From the NCBI GenBank assembly GCA_963674575.2, contig CAXXQT010000005.1, positions 744,001-808,000 of the forward strand: 64,000 nucleotides of DNA, written 5' to 3'. The first letter of the stretch is position 1. Every line of letters starts with the position of its first letter. The translations under genes were made by a program, and so were the position numbers. Shown here piece after piece: positions 16,498-24,749 of this stretch. The DNA comes from JAAYAY01 sp963674575 (GTDB taxonomy: Bacteria > Planctomycetota > Planctomycetia > Pirellulales > Thermoguttaceae). The notes beneath the pieces were generated by a model that worked only from the letters and a program-made list of their open reading frames with translations, was not told the origin of the DNA and did not search any database.

Positions 16498-18918
16498 TCA
16501 GTAGTTGTTCACGGGCTTTCCGTCCGATTTCGTAAAGAGCAAATTGAGCGTCTCGGGATCAACCATCTCCGAGATGAAACGCACACTGCCGTCGCACAGG
16601 GCCGCCTGAAAGCCGCCTCGACGCAATCCGACCAACCCTTTCACGGGATTTTCCTTGTCGGGGGCGTAGTCGCCAGGACGTGTCCACGTGATGGCCAGGT
16701 CGTCGGAGGCCTCCACGATCATCATCGTATTCGACGTCCCGTCTGTAATGTCGGCAAATCGTGTCCCAGTGGGAAATCTCTGTGGCTCCCCTTCGGCGGG
16801 GCGAACAAAAACGCCGTCGGCCCCCCCCAAGCCCAGGTAATTCGTCATGCCCGGTTTACACTTGGACCCCGGAGCCTTGTAGGCGCTCGGCATCCGCTCG
16901 ATGAGTTTCTTGTTGTGCGGGCTGTCCCACGGCTCGTCGAGATGGAACTCCTCGTAGAGACCCGACTGTTCAATAAACGGCAGGATGTGGACCCGCCAGC
17001 TCAGAAGCGGATGCCCTTCCTTGTCGGCATTGTATCCGGCAGGGAACGCCCGGTAGGTGTCGTGGAAGTTGTGCATCGCAATGGCAAGCTGCTTGAGATT
17101 GTTCATCGACTGGGCTCGCCGAGACGCCTTTCTCGCCGAGCCAATGGCCGGCAAGAGCGATGCCGCGGCCATCGGAACGGCGGTCTCGATGGCTGCTCCC
17201 GGCAGGGGCCGCCGGCTAACGATCGCCAGGCCCTCCTCGGTGCGGCTCACCGCCAAATAACTCGGCGTGAGGTGCTTCGTAATGACGTCGGAAGGGGGCA
17301 GAGTGGAGGTGTCCATTGATGACGCCATCGGCCCCATCGCTTGCCTGATCAGTATCGGCGCCATGGGCAGCAAGGCTTCGGCTACCTTTCGCGTATCCGC
17401 GTAGGCCATCGCCAGGGTGGTTGCCTTGGGGTCAAAAAACGGCGCCACATCCGGTTGCTCGACAAGTGTAGGAACGTCTTCCTTGGCCGACAAAATCTGT
17501 TTGATTGCGTCTGGAAACGCCGTGACAAGGAGCTGATCTTCGGTCAAGCACCAACTGGGAACCAGCGGCACCCCCGTCTGGTTCAAGTCCAGGGAGTGAA
17601 TGTCGTGCCCGTCGACCGTTTCCGTCGTAAGGGCCGGGCCGCCAAACTGCTCGAAGGACGCTTTTGCCTGGGCAATCACGGTCTTCTGGAATTGCTCCAG
17701 TTTCTCACGATTGCGGACTTCGACCGCCAGGGTCCACCCGACGTCCACTGCTCGGGGGCCGGGCTGGACGAAGAGTTTCCACGTATCGCCGAAAGAGCCA
17801 ACCAGGTCCTTCTGAATGTCGCTCCCGAAGAACTCGCCCGCCTGTGTCAACTCCCGGCGAATTTCGTCAGCTGCTCTGGGCTCCATCTGCTGGACCAGGT
17901 CGATCCAGAACTGAAGCAGCCAGGAGGGATCGAGCTTGAAGGTCACGGCGAGGGGAGAGTCCTGGGCCACCGCCTTCAAATCTTCGGATTTCAGCGGTTC
18001 CGAGTCGATCCACTTGAGCAGACCCCGTCCCGCTCCCTCGACCGTCAGCATTGATCGGGTGAGCATGCCGGTGTCGTCCAGGCCGGAAACCGTTGTGAAA
18101 TTCCGGATCTGATCCAATCCCAATGCAGCGACCATCTGCTCCACCTCGGGCTCACCACTCTCCTTAACGATCAACTGGACGATTCGTTTCACGTCAAGGT
18201 GTGCCATCGAGGAGAAGCGGGGGACCGCCAGATTCGTCCGCGCGGTGGTCAACCACTGGGGGGCTTCACCGCGAGCGCGCTCGATCAGTCCTTCAATGGC
18301 ACCCTCGCCCACACCAAATAGCAGGTATTCGCCCGCCGCCCCCCACGTGATAGCCGGAAAATCGTCGTCTATTTGAATCTGGGAATACGTCCGATTTCCA
18401 ATTTGAACGGAACTGGCGCCCCCGTCAGTCAACTTCTGAAGCTTCTTCAGCAGACCTTCCGCCTCGGTCAGATCTTCACCCATAAGCACCAGGGCCCCTG
18501 CCTCGATGATCGGTCCGTCGCGGTCTTCCTCGAAGCGGATATCACTCAGAAACACCGCGCCTGGCTTACTCTGGATCAACTCCAAGAGCCGACTGCCGTC
18601 TCTCACGGCTTGTTCTTGGCCTCCCGATGCGACCCGCGCGAGTTGCAGCAGGCGGCCGCGAGCTTCGGTCATGAACTGGCTGACCTCGGGTTCGGCAAGA
18701 AGCTGCTCCACCTGGTTGCCGCTGGTCTTGTCGGGAGTGGCCGTGCCGGCCCAGGACGCGTAGAAAATGCACTCTGCCGGCGCCACCTTCGCCGCCAGAG
18801 GGGCTTCCGCAGCGGGCGGCACACCTTGCGGCACGCCTGCCAGCGGCAGGCCGGAACCTCCTCCCAGGAGAATGAGCAAGAGGATTTCCAACGGGTTTGG
18901 GCCGACGATCGCATTCAT
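16498..18918 (-). CDS. Secreted DUF1559 protein with large N-terminal extension
   Basis: An 806-residue protein with a hydrophobic N-terminus (LEILLLILLGGGSGLPLAG), then about 540 residues of soluble alpha/beta sequence with no family I can name. The DUF1559 part follows: a degenerate pilin-like helix (PMAAASLLPAIGSARKASRR) near residue 585 and NNLKQLAIAMHNFHDTYRAFP. It ends with CDGSVRFISEMVDPETLNLL, the family's DG motif. Most DUF1559 proteins start directly with a type IV pilin-like methylation signal; here that segment is internal. GGAG lies eight bases before the ATG. The gene precedes moxR on the same strand and may share its transcript. Confidence 0.85.
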   Translation of the reverse strand: MNAIVGPNPLEILLLILLGGGSGLPLAGVPQGVPPAAEAPLAAKVAPAECIFYASWAGTATPDKTSGNQVEQLLAEPEVSQFMTEARGRLLQLARVASGGQEQAVRDGSRLLELIQSKPGAVFLSDIRFEEDRDGPIIEAGALVLMGEDLTEAEGLLKKLQKLTDGGASSVQIGNRTYSQIQIDDDFPAITWGAAGEYLLFGVGEGAIEGLIERARGEAPQWLTTARTNLAVPRFSSMAHLDVKRIVQLIVKESGEPEVEQMVAALGLDQIRNFTTVSGLDDTGMLTRSMLTVEGAGRGLLKWIDSEPLKSEDLKAVAQDSPLAVTFKLDPSWLLQFWIDLVQQMEPRAADEIRRELTQAGEFFGSDIQKDLVGSFGDTWKLFVQPGPRAVDVGWTLAVEVRNREKLEQFQKTVIAQAKASFEQFGGPALTTETVDGHDIHSLDLNQTGVPLVPSWCLTEDQLLVTAFPDAIKQILSAKEDVPTLVEQPDVAPFFDPKATTLAMAYADTRKVAEALLPMAPILIRQAMGPMASSMDTSTLPPSDVITKHLTPSYLAVSRTEEGLAIVSRRPLPGAAIETAVPMAAASLLPAIGSARKASRRAQSMNNLKQLAIAMHNFHDTYRAFPAGYNADKEGHPLLSWRVHILPFIEQSGLYEEFHLDEPWDSPHNKKLIERMPSAYKAPGSKCKPGMTNYLGLGGADGVFVRPAEGEPQRFPTGTRFADITDGTSNTMMIVEASDDLAITWTRPGDYAPDKENPVKGLVGLRRGGFQAALCDGSVRFISEMVDPETLNLLFTKSDGKPVNNY

Positions 18919-19225
18919 CTTCGATCTCCCGACAAGAACGTGGCGAGAATTCCCTCAGGCTGCCAATCAAATGCGAGCCAGATTTCCTGACAAGCGAAGG
19001 AGGGGTAGGAAAGAAGAGCTCTCGGTCGAGGGGATGCCCCAAGCCGAAACCACCTCACCAAGACACAATCCCCCTATTTCCCCGACACCGCCAGCAGGCC
19101 GCGCAGCAGCGCCTGCCCCCAAGATTGTGGCACCGGGACGGGGCGCTTGTCAACCCAGCGGTTGTGGGGGAAACCTCGTTGTTTTGTCGGGATTGTCGCC
19201 GGCCCAGGAGGCTCGCTGAAGTCGC
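18919..19225. other. Intergenic region with nothing recognised
   Basis: These 307 bases lie between the aldo/keto reductase stop and the DUF1559 start, both on the minus strand. They should include the promoter of the DUF1559 gene and possibly of the moxR string. No clear promoter motif, terminator or open frame with coding character was seen. Confidence 0.45.
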
Positions 19226-20230
19226 CTACACGACCGGGCCAAAATGCTCGCCCCATTTGGTGGCGAGCTCTTGGCCGAGGGAGGCGAGTTTCTCGCGGTC
19301 GTCGGCAGAAAGAGGCTGGCTGTTGCGGACCATCTCGATGTTCTGTCGAACCTGCTCCATGGTGTGGACGCCGAGATTCAAGGTGTTCACGCCGGGTACG
19401 CTCATGGCGTAGCGGACGGCCAGTTCGAGATGCTCCAAATCCAGTTCGGGCGGCGCTTTGGGATTCCCATAGGAACCGGCGCTCTTTCTGGCCCCTCCGA
19501 AGACCTTCATGGCCACGACGCCCACGTTTCTCTCCCGGGCGATCGGCAGGACGTTTTCCTCGAAGCCGTAGGTGTGGCGGTCGACGAAATTGATGACGGT
19601 CAACAGCACGTCGACCTCGCCGGTTTCCAGTAATTGGCCGAACAATCCCGGCTTGTGGTGTCCAGAGATTCCCAGGAAACGGAACTTGCCCGCCTGCTTT
19701 TGCTTGACAAGCCACGAAAAGACGCCGTCCGCTTCCATGGCCTTCGGAACATCGTGGCTGCCCACGCTGTGGTAGTAAACCAGGTCGATATTGTCGGTCT
19801 TGAGCAAGCGAAGCGACTCGGTCAAGGACTTTTCTGCTTCCTCGACCGTATCCGCCATGACCTTCGAGGCAAGGAAGACGTCCTTGCGACGCTTCCCCAG
19901 GGCCAGGCCAATGCCTTCCTCGGACTGTTTGTAGCCCGGCGCCGTGTCGATGGACGTGATTCCCTGGTCAACGGCGTAGTTGATGATCTTGGCAATTTCG
20001 CTCGGGGGAATGGCGGGAGACAATCCGCAAGGCGCCGTGCCGAGGGTCATGGCGGTCACTTTCACGCCGGTTCGCCCAAGAACCCGAAGCGGGAGCGGAC
20101 CCGACACTGCCGCCGGTGCCTCGTCGGCCGTGCCCTGACCCCCCGCTCCAAGCAGCATTCCGCCGGCCAGCAAACCACTCCGGTGAACGAATGTGCGACG
20201 GGAAAGGTTCGTGCCTTTTTCGTGGGACAT
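19226..20230 (-). CDS. Tat-exported aldo/keto reductase
   Basis: A 334-residue protein with a twin-arginine signal (NLSRRTFVHRSGLLAGGMLL). The aldo/keto reductase barrel follows: GRTGVKVTAMTLGT, catalytic Asp in SIDTAPGY with the Tyr of the same segment, Lys in LASKVM and His in LVYYHSVGSHD. These complete the Asp-Tyr-Lys-His tetrad. Exported members of this NAD(P)H-linked family are frequent in planctomycetes; the cofactor is presumably bound before export, which is the reason for Tat use. The substrate is unknown. The ATG at 20230 has GAGGAG nine bases upstream. It is divergent from the blaI-like gene. Confidence 0.88.
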   Translation of the reverse strand: MSHEKGTNLSRRTFVHRSGLLAGGMLLGAGGQGTADEAPAAVSGPLPLRVLGRTGVKVTAMTLGTAPCGLSPAIPPSEIAKIINYAVDQGITSIDTAPGYKQSEEGIGLALGKRRKDVFLASKVMADTVEEAEKSLTESLRLLKTDNIDLVYYHSVGSHDVPKAMEADGVFSWLVKQKQAGKFRFLGISGHHKPGLFGQLLETGEVDVLLTVINFVDRHTYGFEENVLPIARERNVGVVAMKVFGGARKSAGSYGNPKAPPELDLEHLELAVRYAMSVPGVNTLNLGVHTMEQVRQNIEMVRNSQPLSADDREKLASLGQELATKWGEHFGPVV

Positions 20231-20366
20231 TTCAAAATCTCCTCGCAGACGGCGGATTGGGCATCGGGAAGCTGACGGATTCTACCGGAAGGGGCTTGTG
20301 GAGGAAACAACGCGTCCGGTCGGGGTAGCCCACTCAACCGGGGTAATTGACATCCCATTCAAAAGC

Positions 20367-20382
20367 CTCTACACTTGTAGAG
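20367..20382. promoter_or_regulatory. BlaI/MecI-type operator
   Basis: The sequence CTCTACACTTGTAGAG is a perfect 7-base inverted repeat around a 2-base centre. It contains the TACA...TGTA core recognised by BlaI/MecI repressors. It lies about 25 bases before the blaI-like start codon, the expected place for autoregulation. Confidence 0.75.
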
Positions 20383-20406
20383 ACATGAAAATCCAGGGGA
20401 ATGATA

Positions 20407-20802
20407 GTGAGCAGTTCATCCACCGAATTGGGACGTGCCGAATGGGCCGTGATGGAAGCGTTATGGAAACGCGGGCACAGCACGGCCACGGAGCTGCAGC
20501 ATGATTTGGACGAGGTCCATCACTGGGCCTACAGCACCGTCAAGACCATGCTCGATCGCTTGGTTTCGAAAGGGTTTGTTGAAGCCAAACGTCAGGGAAA
20601 CGTTTATCAGTACACGCCGAAGGTGCATCGGCGCAGCGTGGTGGCTCGGGCTGTTGATGACCTGTTCGACCGGGTTCTCGCCGGCTCGCTGACGCCCATG
20701 CTTGATCGATTGATTGAGAGCCGTCGCCTGAGTCCCACAGAAATCGACGGTCTGCGCGAGATGCTCGACCAGTACTCGGACGAACCGGAGAAAGATCGAT
20801 GA
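20407..20802 (+). CDS. BlaI/MecI family transcriptional repressor
   Basis: A 131-residue winged-helix protein. It has the family's opening pattern (ELGRAEWAVMEALWKRG), recognition helix region HHWAYSTVKTMLDRLVSKGF, the wing VEAKRQGNVYQYTP, and a C-terminal dimerisation part. BlaI proteins repress target operons until cleaved by a cognate M56 peptidase. I prefer the GTG at 20407, six bases after AGGGGA. The ATG at 20401 directly abuts that ribosome-binding site and would add only two residues. The stop overlaps the next start as ATGA, coupling it to the M56 sensor gene. Confidence 0.9.
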   Translation: MSSSSTELGRAEWAVMEALWKRGHSTATELQHDLDEVHHWAYSTVKTMLDRLVSKGFVEAKRQGNVYQYTPKVHRRSVVARAVDDLFDRVLAGSLTPMLDRLIESRRLSPTEIDGLREMLDQYSDEPEKDR

Positions 20803-22532
20803 ACCCGAGCGCCTCCGCTTGGTTAAGCGACATTGCCGGCGCGTGGTCATGTTGGATGTTTGGCATGGCCTGGATCGTCGCCGTGCTGGTTGGCGTTCTT
20901 GCCCTGGTCACCTCGCTTCTCAAGAGGCGTTCTGCCGGACTGCTCTATGCTTTGTGGTTGATTGTTCTGGTGCGTCTGGTGCTTCCGCCCGACTTTGCAT
21001 TTCCCACGGGTTGGGGCTGGTGGATTCGGGGGGCTCCCTCCGTTGCCTCGTTCAGCGATGAGTCGCCTGTCTCGGTGCCCGTGCCGGCCGTCGAGCCCGT
21101 GGGCGAGTCGCTTCCTGTTCCCAAGGCAACCGAGATTGCGCCGGCCACGTCATCGACGATACCGTACCGGGTAATTCTCATGATCGCCTGGGTGGGAATC
21201 GTGGCTGCCCGTTGCGGCATGCTCCTGACGGTCTGGCTTCAGGTTCATGTCTGGGTGTCGCGGGCCCATCTCATTCTCGATCCGGAGTTGCTTGCCCTGA
21301 TGGAAGAGTGCCGCGAGCGTGTGGGCGTTCGCCGGAGGGTGGAGTTGCGGAATTCGGAGGCCTGTTCCACGCCGCTGGTGGTCGGCGTTTGGCGTCCCGT
21401 CCTGCTGCTGCCTGCGGCCGTCCTTGAGCGGCTCAGTCTGGAACAATTGCGCAGCGTCTTGATTCACGAGCTCCACCATGTCCGGCGTTGGGACGGACTG
21501 GTGAACCTGGCGCAGGGCCTTCTGGGGGCAATCTACTTCTTCCACCCGGCCGTGTGGTGGGCCAACCGGCGAATTCGCCAACTTCGCGAGGATGCCTGTG
21601 ACGAACGGACCGTGGCCGTCATGGAGGGCAATCGCAAACCTTATGGCGAGGCGATCTTTCGCGTGGCGGAGATCCTTGGCTACTCGGCCCCGCCCTTGAC
21701 GCTTGGAGTGCTCGATTCAACCTCCCCACTTGCCGATCGCCTGCGGCGGATCCTGGATCCGCGGCTACCTCTTGAAACAGGCCGAAACTGGCAGTCGGCG
21801 TTGATTCTGATCATTACGATGGCCATCCTCCTGCCCGCCGGCGCCAGGCCCCCGGTCTCCGTGGCAGAAGGTCCGACCGATCGGCGGATTGTGGCCGAAG
21901 CCTTCGCAGACAGCCCGGTGAACGCGATTCGGGAGAATCGTCTTCCCCGCCCGCGTGATGCCTCCTCTGACCCGGAGCAAGAGTTCGCCCCCGAGTTGAC
22001 CGAGCCTGAGTCGGAGTTCAAATCGGAATCGCCCGAATCAGGATCCGCAGTGTCGGAACCTGGGGCGATGGAACCGAGCCCGGTACGGCCTCCATCGGAA
22101 CCAACTGAACCCCAGCCAACTCCGGCTGAGGGAGTCGTGGAGCCCGAGAAACTCTCGCACCAAGCCCCAGCCGCGATCAACGAACTCGTGGGCGATCTGT
22201 CGGCGCCCAGGCGTCGCGCGGCCGCTGTGGAAACGTTGCTTGCCCTGGGCTCCGAGGTTGAGCCAGCCCTGTTGGCTGCCTTGCGAGGGGCCGACAGGGC
22301 CACACGCGAGGCCATCTACGACATCCTGATGCAGGTGGGAACCTCCCGAAGCCTCGTGCCCCTGCACCACCAACTCCTGGTGCGCAACGAACTGGAGGAG
22401 CGACGAGTGCGGCAGGCCCTCGACGTGATTTACCGTCGCCTGGAACTCCCGGCGATCCGCGTCGAGCCCACCCCCAACTCGACGCGAGTATATGAACCGG
22501 AAGAGGAAGACGAATGGGACGACGGGTTCTGA
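20799..22532 (+). CDS. BlaR1-like M56 membrane peptidase with C-terminal HEAT repeats
   Basis: A 577-residue protein. There are several N-terminal transmembrane helices (about 10-36, 43-60 and 124-150), and the M56 zinc motif HELHH is near residue 223 with a downstream EDACDER segment. A further hydrophobic helix follows (ALILIITMAILLPAG). The family cleaves the partner BlaI repressor on signal. Instead of the penicillin-binding sensor of BlaR1, the tail is a Pro/Glu/Ser-rich linker (about 380-450) followed by HEAT-like helical repeats (about 455-550). It therefore probably senses something other than beta-lactams. It is translationally coupled to the repressor gene. Confidence 0.87.
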   Translation: MNPSASAWLSDIAGAWSCWMFGMAWIVAVLVGVLALVTSLLKRRSAGLLYALWLIVLVRLVLPPDFAFPTGWGWWIRGAPSVASFSDESPVSVPVPAVEPVGESLPVPKATEIAPATSSTIPYRVILMIAWVGIVAARCGMLLTVWLQVHVWVSRAHLILDPELLALMEECRERVGVRRRVELRNSEACSTPLVVGVWRPVLLLPAAVLERLSLEQLRSVLIHELHHVRRWDGLVNLAQGLLGAIYFFHPAVWWANRRIRQLREDACDERTVAVMEGNRKPYGEAIFRVAEILGYSAPPLTLGVLDSTSPLADRLRRILDPRLPLETGRNWQSALILIITMAILLPAGARPPVSVAEGPTDRRIVAEAFADSPVNAIRENRLPRPRDASSDPEQEFAPELTEPESEFKSESPESGSAVSEPGAMEPSPVRPPSEPTEPQPTPAEGVVEPEKLSHQAPAAINELVGDLSAPRRRAAAVETLLALGSEVEPALLAALRGADRATREAIYDILMQVGTSRSLVPLHHQLLVRNELEERRVRQALDVIYRRLELPAIRVEPTPNSTRVYEPEEEDEWDDGF

Positions 22533-22654
22533 ACCCGATTTCCCAATGCGGTGGGATGGTTTGAAAGACGACGGAGGAAATGGTGGTAAGGTGGTGAGTT
22601 CGATGTTGGAAACGCGCAGGGTCGAACCGGATCCCGTTTGATGGGAGAGAGATC

Positions 22655-24067
22655 ATGGCAAGTGCCAATTGGTTGTCGCTTGGGGGAGTCGGAAGGGGGG
22701 TGGTCGCCTTCCTTGTCGTTTCGGCTGGAATGTCTGCGCGAGCCGAGTCGCCCGGTAAACTGCGCTATCTTGCTGCGGAAGAGCGGACGGTGGCCTACCG
22801 CATCGAGATCACGGCGGATCGAGATGACTGCGTCGAAACCCTGGAAGGAGTTGTGACCTACCAGATCAAGCCTGGCCAACACGAACTGATCCAGGTGGAC
22901 TACTCGGGCGGTCTGAGCAAGTCGACGAAGGCGAAACCGTCCCAAAGCTCTTCCCGTTTCGGGATGCCCCGTTTTGGGCCACGCATGTTTGGTCCGTCTC
23001 GTGCCCTCAGCCCCTTTTCTCGTCCGGCCTTTCGGGGCTTGACCAAGACGAAGAGCCAATTGACGCTTACTCCTCTCGGTGAAATTCAGAGCATGGAGGG
23101 TGACTCACAACTTCCGTACTTGCTGGGAAACGCCTCGCTCCTGATTTTTGAAGCCCTGCCGGAGGCGGAAAAGGAATCGTGGTCCGTTACTTCCGGGATA
23201 TCGATCACCGAGGAAGATGGACGACGCGGCCTGCCCTATCGGATGCCCTTCGAGACGGAAAGCCCGAAGCGAAGGACCACCGGCTCGGAGGTCGTTACCT
23301 ACCAGACGCGAAGTGTCGAGGGGCCGCTCCTCACGGTCGACAAGACCTATCGCCTCGATTCGCCGGCCGTGAACGAGAGGGTCTCCGGTTTCGAGATCAA
23401 CGGGCTCGGCGCCTGGGTCTTCAATCGGGAACTCGGGGTCCCCGAATCACTCGACCTGAAGCAGAAACTCGTGATTTCCCGAAAGAACACCACGACCACG
23501 ATTCCCATGACGCTCACCTACCGGCGCCTGTCCGAATCGGAGTTGAAGGTGCACCAGGAAGAGGAGAAGCGGAAGCAGGAGGAGACCCAGAAGCGTCTGG
23601 CCGAAATGAAGGAGAAACAGGCCAACACGCCTCTCACGGCCAAGGAGATTGAGAAGGTCCTTGCGAATCTCGAATCGGACAACGTCTCAAGCGTTCTCAT
23701 GGCTCTCCAAACGCTCCAGAACAAGAATCCCAACAAGCCCGATCCCCGGATCGCGTTGGCGGTTGATTCGCTCCGCAATCACGAGAACACGTTTGTGCAA
23801 CAGAGGGTCGAGAAGGTGGCCGAGAAATGGCCCTTGCCCGAGGGGGTGCTGTCGGTTACCGACCTGAAACGGACTTGGAGCGACAGTACGGGAGCCTTCA
23901 CGGTCGAAGCCGAGTTTCTCGGTCTCGAAGATGGCACGGTTCGCCTCAAGCGAGATGACGGCAAGGTGTTGGAGGTCCCTCTGGATCGTCTGAGCGAGGC
24001 GGATCAGAAGACGGCCCGGGAACTGGCCGAGGCAGCCAGGCCCGTAATCGATAATCCCTTCGACTAA
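22655..24067 (+). CDS. Secreted protein with C-terminal SHD1 domain
   Basis: A 470-residue protein with a signal peptide (SVGRGVVAFLVVSAGMSARA region) and a strand-rich body. A charged coiled coil lies near 285-320 (HQEEEKRKQEETQKRLAEMKEK), followed by a helical segment. A C-terminal SHD1 domain runs from about 405 to 465 (RTWSDSTGAFTVEAEFLG, then DGTVRLKRDDGKVLEVPLDRLS, and DQKTARELA). SHD1 is a small beta domain very common in planctomycete secreted proteins, with no known reaction. GGGAGAGAG lies before the ATG. It is downstream of the BlaI/M56 pair by 122 bases and may be under its control, which I cannot show. Confidence 0.8.
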   Translation: MASANWLSLGGVGRGVVAFLVVSAGMSARAESPGKLRYLAAEERTVAYRIEITADRDDCVETLEGVVTYQIKPGQHELIQVDYSGGLSKSTKAKPSQSSSRFGMPRFGPRMFGPSRALSPFSRPAFRGLTKTKSQLTLTPLGEIQSMEGDSQLPYLLGNASLLIFEALPEAEKESWSVTSGISITEEDGRRGLPYRMPFETESPKRRTTGSEVVTYQTRSVEGPLLTVDKTYRLDSPAVNERVSGFEINGLGAWVFNRELGVPESLDLKQKLVISRKNTTTTIPMTLTYRRLSESELKVHQEEEKRKQEETQKRLAEMKEKQANTPLTAKEIEKVLANLESDNVSSVLMALQTLQNKNPNKPDPRIALAVDSLRNHENTFVQQRVEKVAEKWPLPEGVLSVTDLKRTWSDSTGAFTVEAEFLGLEDGTVRLKRDDGKVLEVPLDRLSEADQKTARELAEAARPVIDNPFD

Positions 24068-24069
24068 AG

Positions 24070-24178
24070 CAATTCAGGGCGGCAGGAGAATAGCTTCCCG
24101 TTTCGTCTTCCGACGCCACGGAAACGAAAGGAAGTGGTGGGCATTCCCGGGAAGCTATTCTCTCGCCGCCCTGAATTG
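24070..24178. repeat. 109-base element with 31-base inverted ends
   Basis: The left arm (24070-24100) and right arm (24148-24178) match at 29 of 31 positions when one is reversed. Nested inside are TTTCGT (24101-24106) and ACGAAA (24124-24129). It fills the gap between the convergent SHD1 and SUI1 genes, starting two bases after the SHD1 stop. It could be a bidirectional terminator or a MITE-like insertion. No poly-T tract follows either arm, and no target duplication is evident. Confidence 0.7.
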
Positions 24179-24207
24179 TCGGCGATCGTGTCAATTCGAT
24201 CGCCCTC

Positions 24208-24540
24208 CTACTTCACCCGATAGCCGATCTTCGCAAGTACGTCGCGCACACGTTCCAGTTGGGCGCCCTGGATCTCCAGGACGTCCTCCTTCACCGCGCC
24301 GCCGGCACCGCATGCCGCCTTGAGTTGCTTGAGCAACCAGGGCAAGTCCGAGTCGGCCAGCCCCCGTACGACCGTGACCGACTTCCCCCGCTTGCGTTTC
24401 TCCACAACCAGTCTGGCGGTCTGCTTTTCGGGCGGCTTCCGATGCTGGGGCAGCGGTTCACACGTGCATTCTTCCTCCAACTGGTCACAACGTTCGCAGC
24501 GGGGAGGGCGGTCGAATGGCGTTCCTTCAAATAGTCGCAT
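24208..24540 (-). CDS. SUI1/YciH family translation factor-like protein
   Basis: A 110-residue protein. The C-terminal 70 residues carry the SUI1/eIF1 fold (RGKSVTVVRGLADSDLPWLL, KAACGAGGAVKEDVLEIQG, VLAKIGYRVK). The N-terminus has a possible metal knuckle (C-x2-C-x6-C-x-C, CERCDQLEEECTC). Bacterial YciH-type proteins are homologues of eukaryotic eIF1 that affect start selection. The length is usual for the family. AAAGG lies eight to nine bases before the ATG. It is divergent from the sulfatase. Confidence 0.88.
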   Translation of the reverse strand: MRLFEGTPFDRPPRCERCDQLEEECTCEPLPQHRKPPEKQTARLVVEKRKRGKSVTVVRGLADSDLPWLLKQLKAACGAGGAVKEDVLEIQGAQLERVRDVLAKIGYRVK

Positions 24541-24749
24541 GAGCGGACCTTTCGATTACGAACCGCCAACGATCATACCGCGGCGGTGCCGTTCCGGCAA
24601 TTCGGGCCCGGAACTCGCGAGGACCGTGCCTGCGAATCGTGAGGGCCGGACAGGCAATAGCTGGTTTCCCGTGAGTGCCGATGCTAGGATTGACGTTCGA
24701 TTTCCATTCACCCCGTTCTCTCAACCGATATCGCTGAGGGAGTTTTTTC

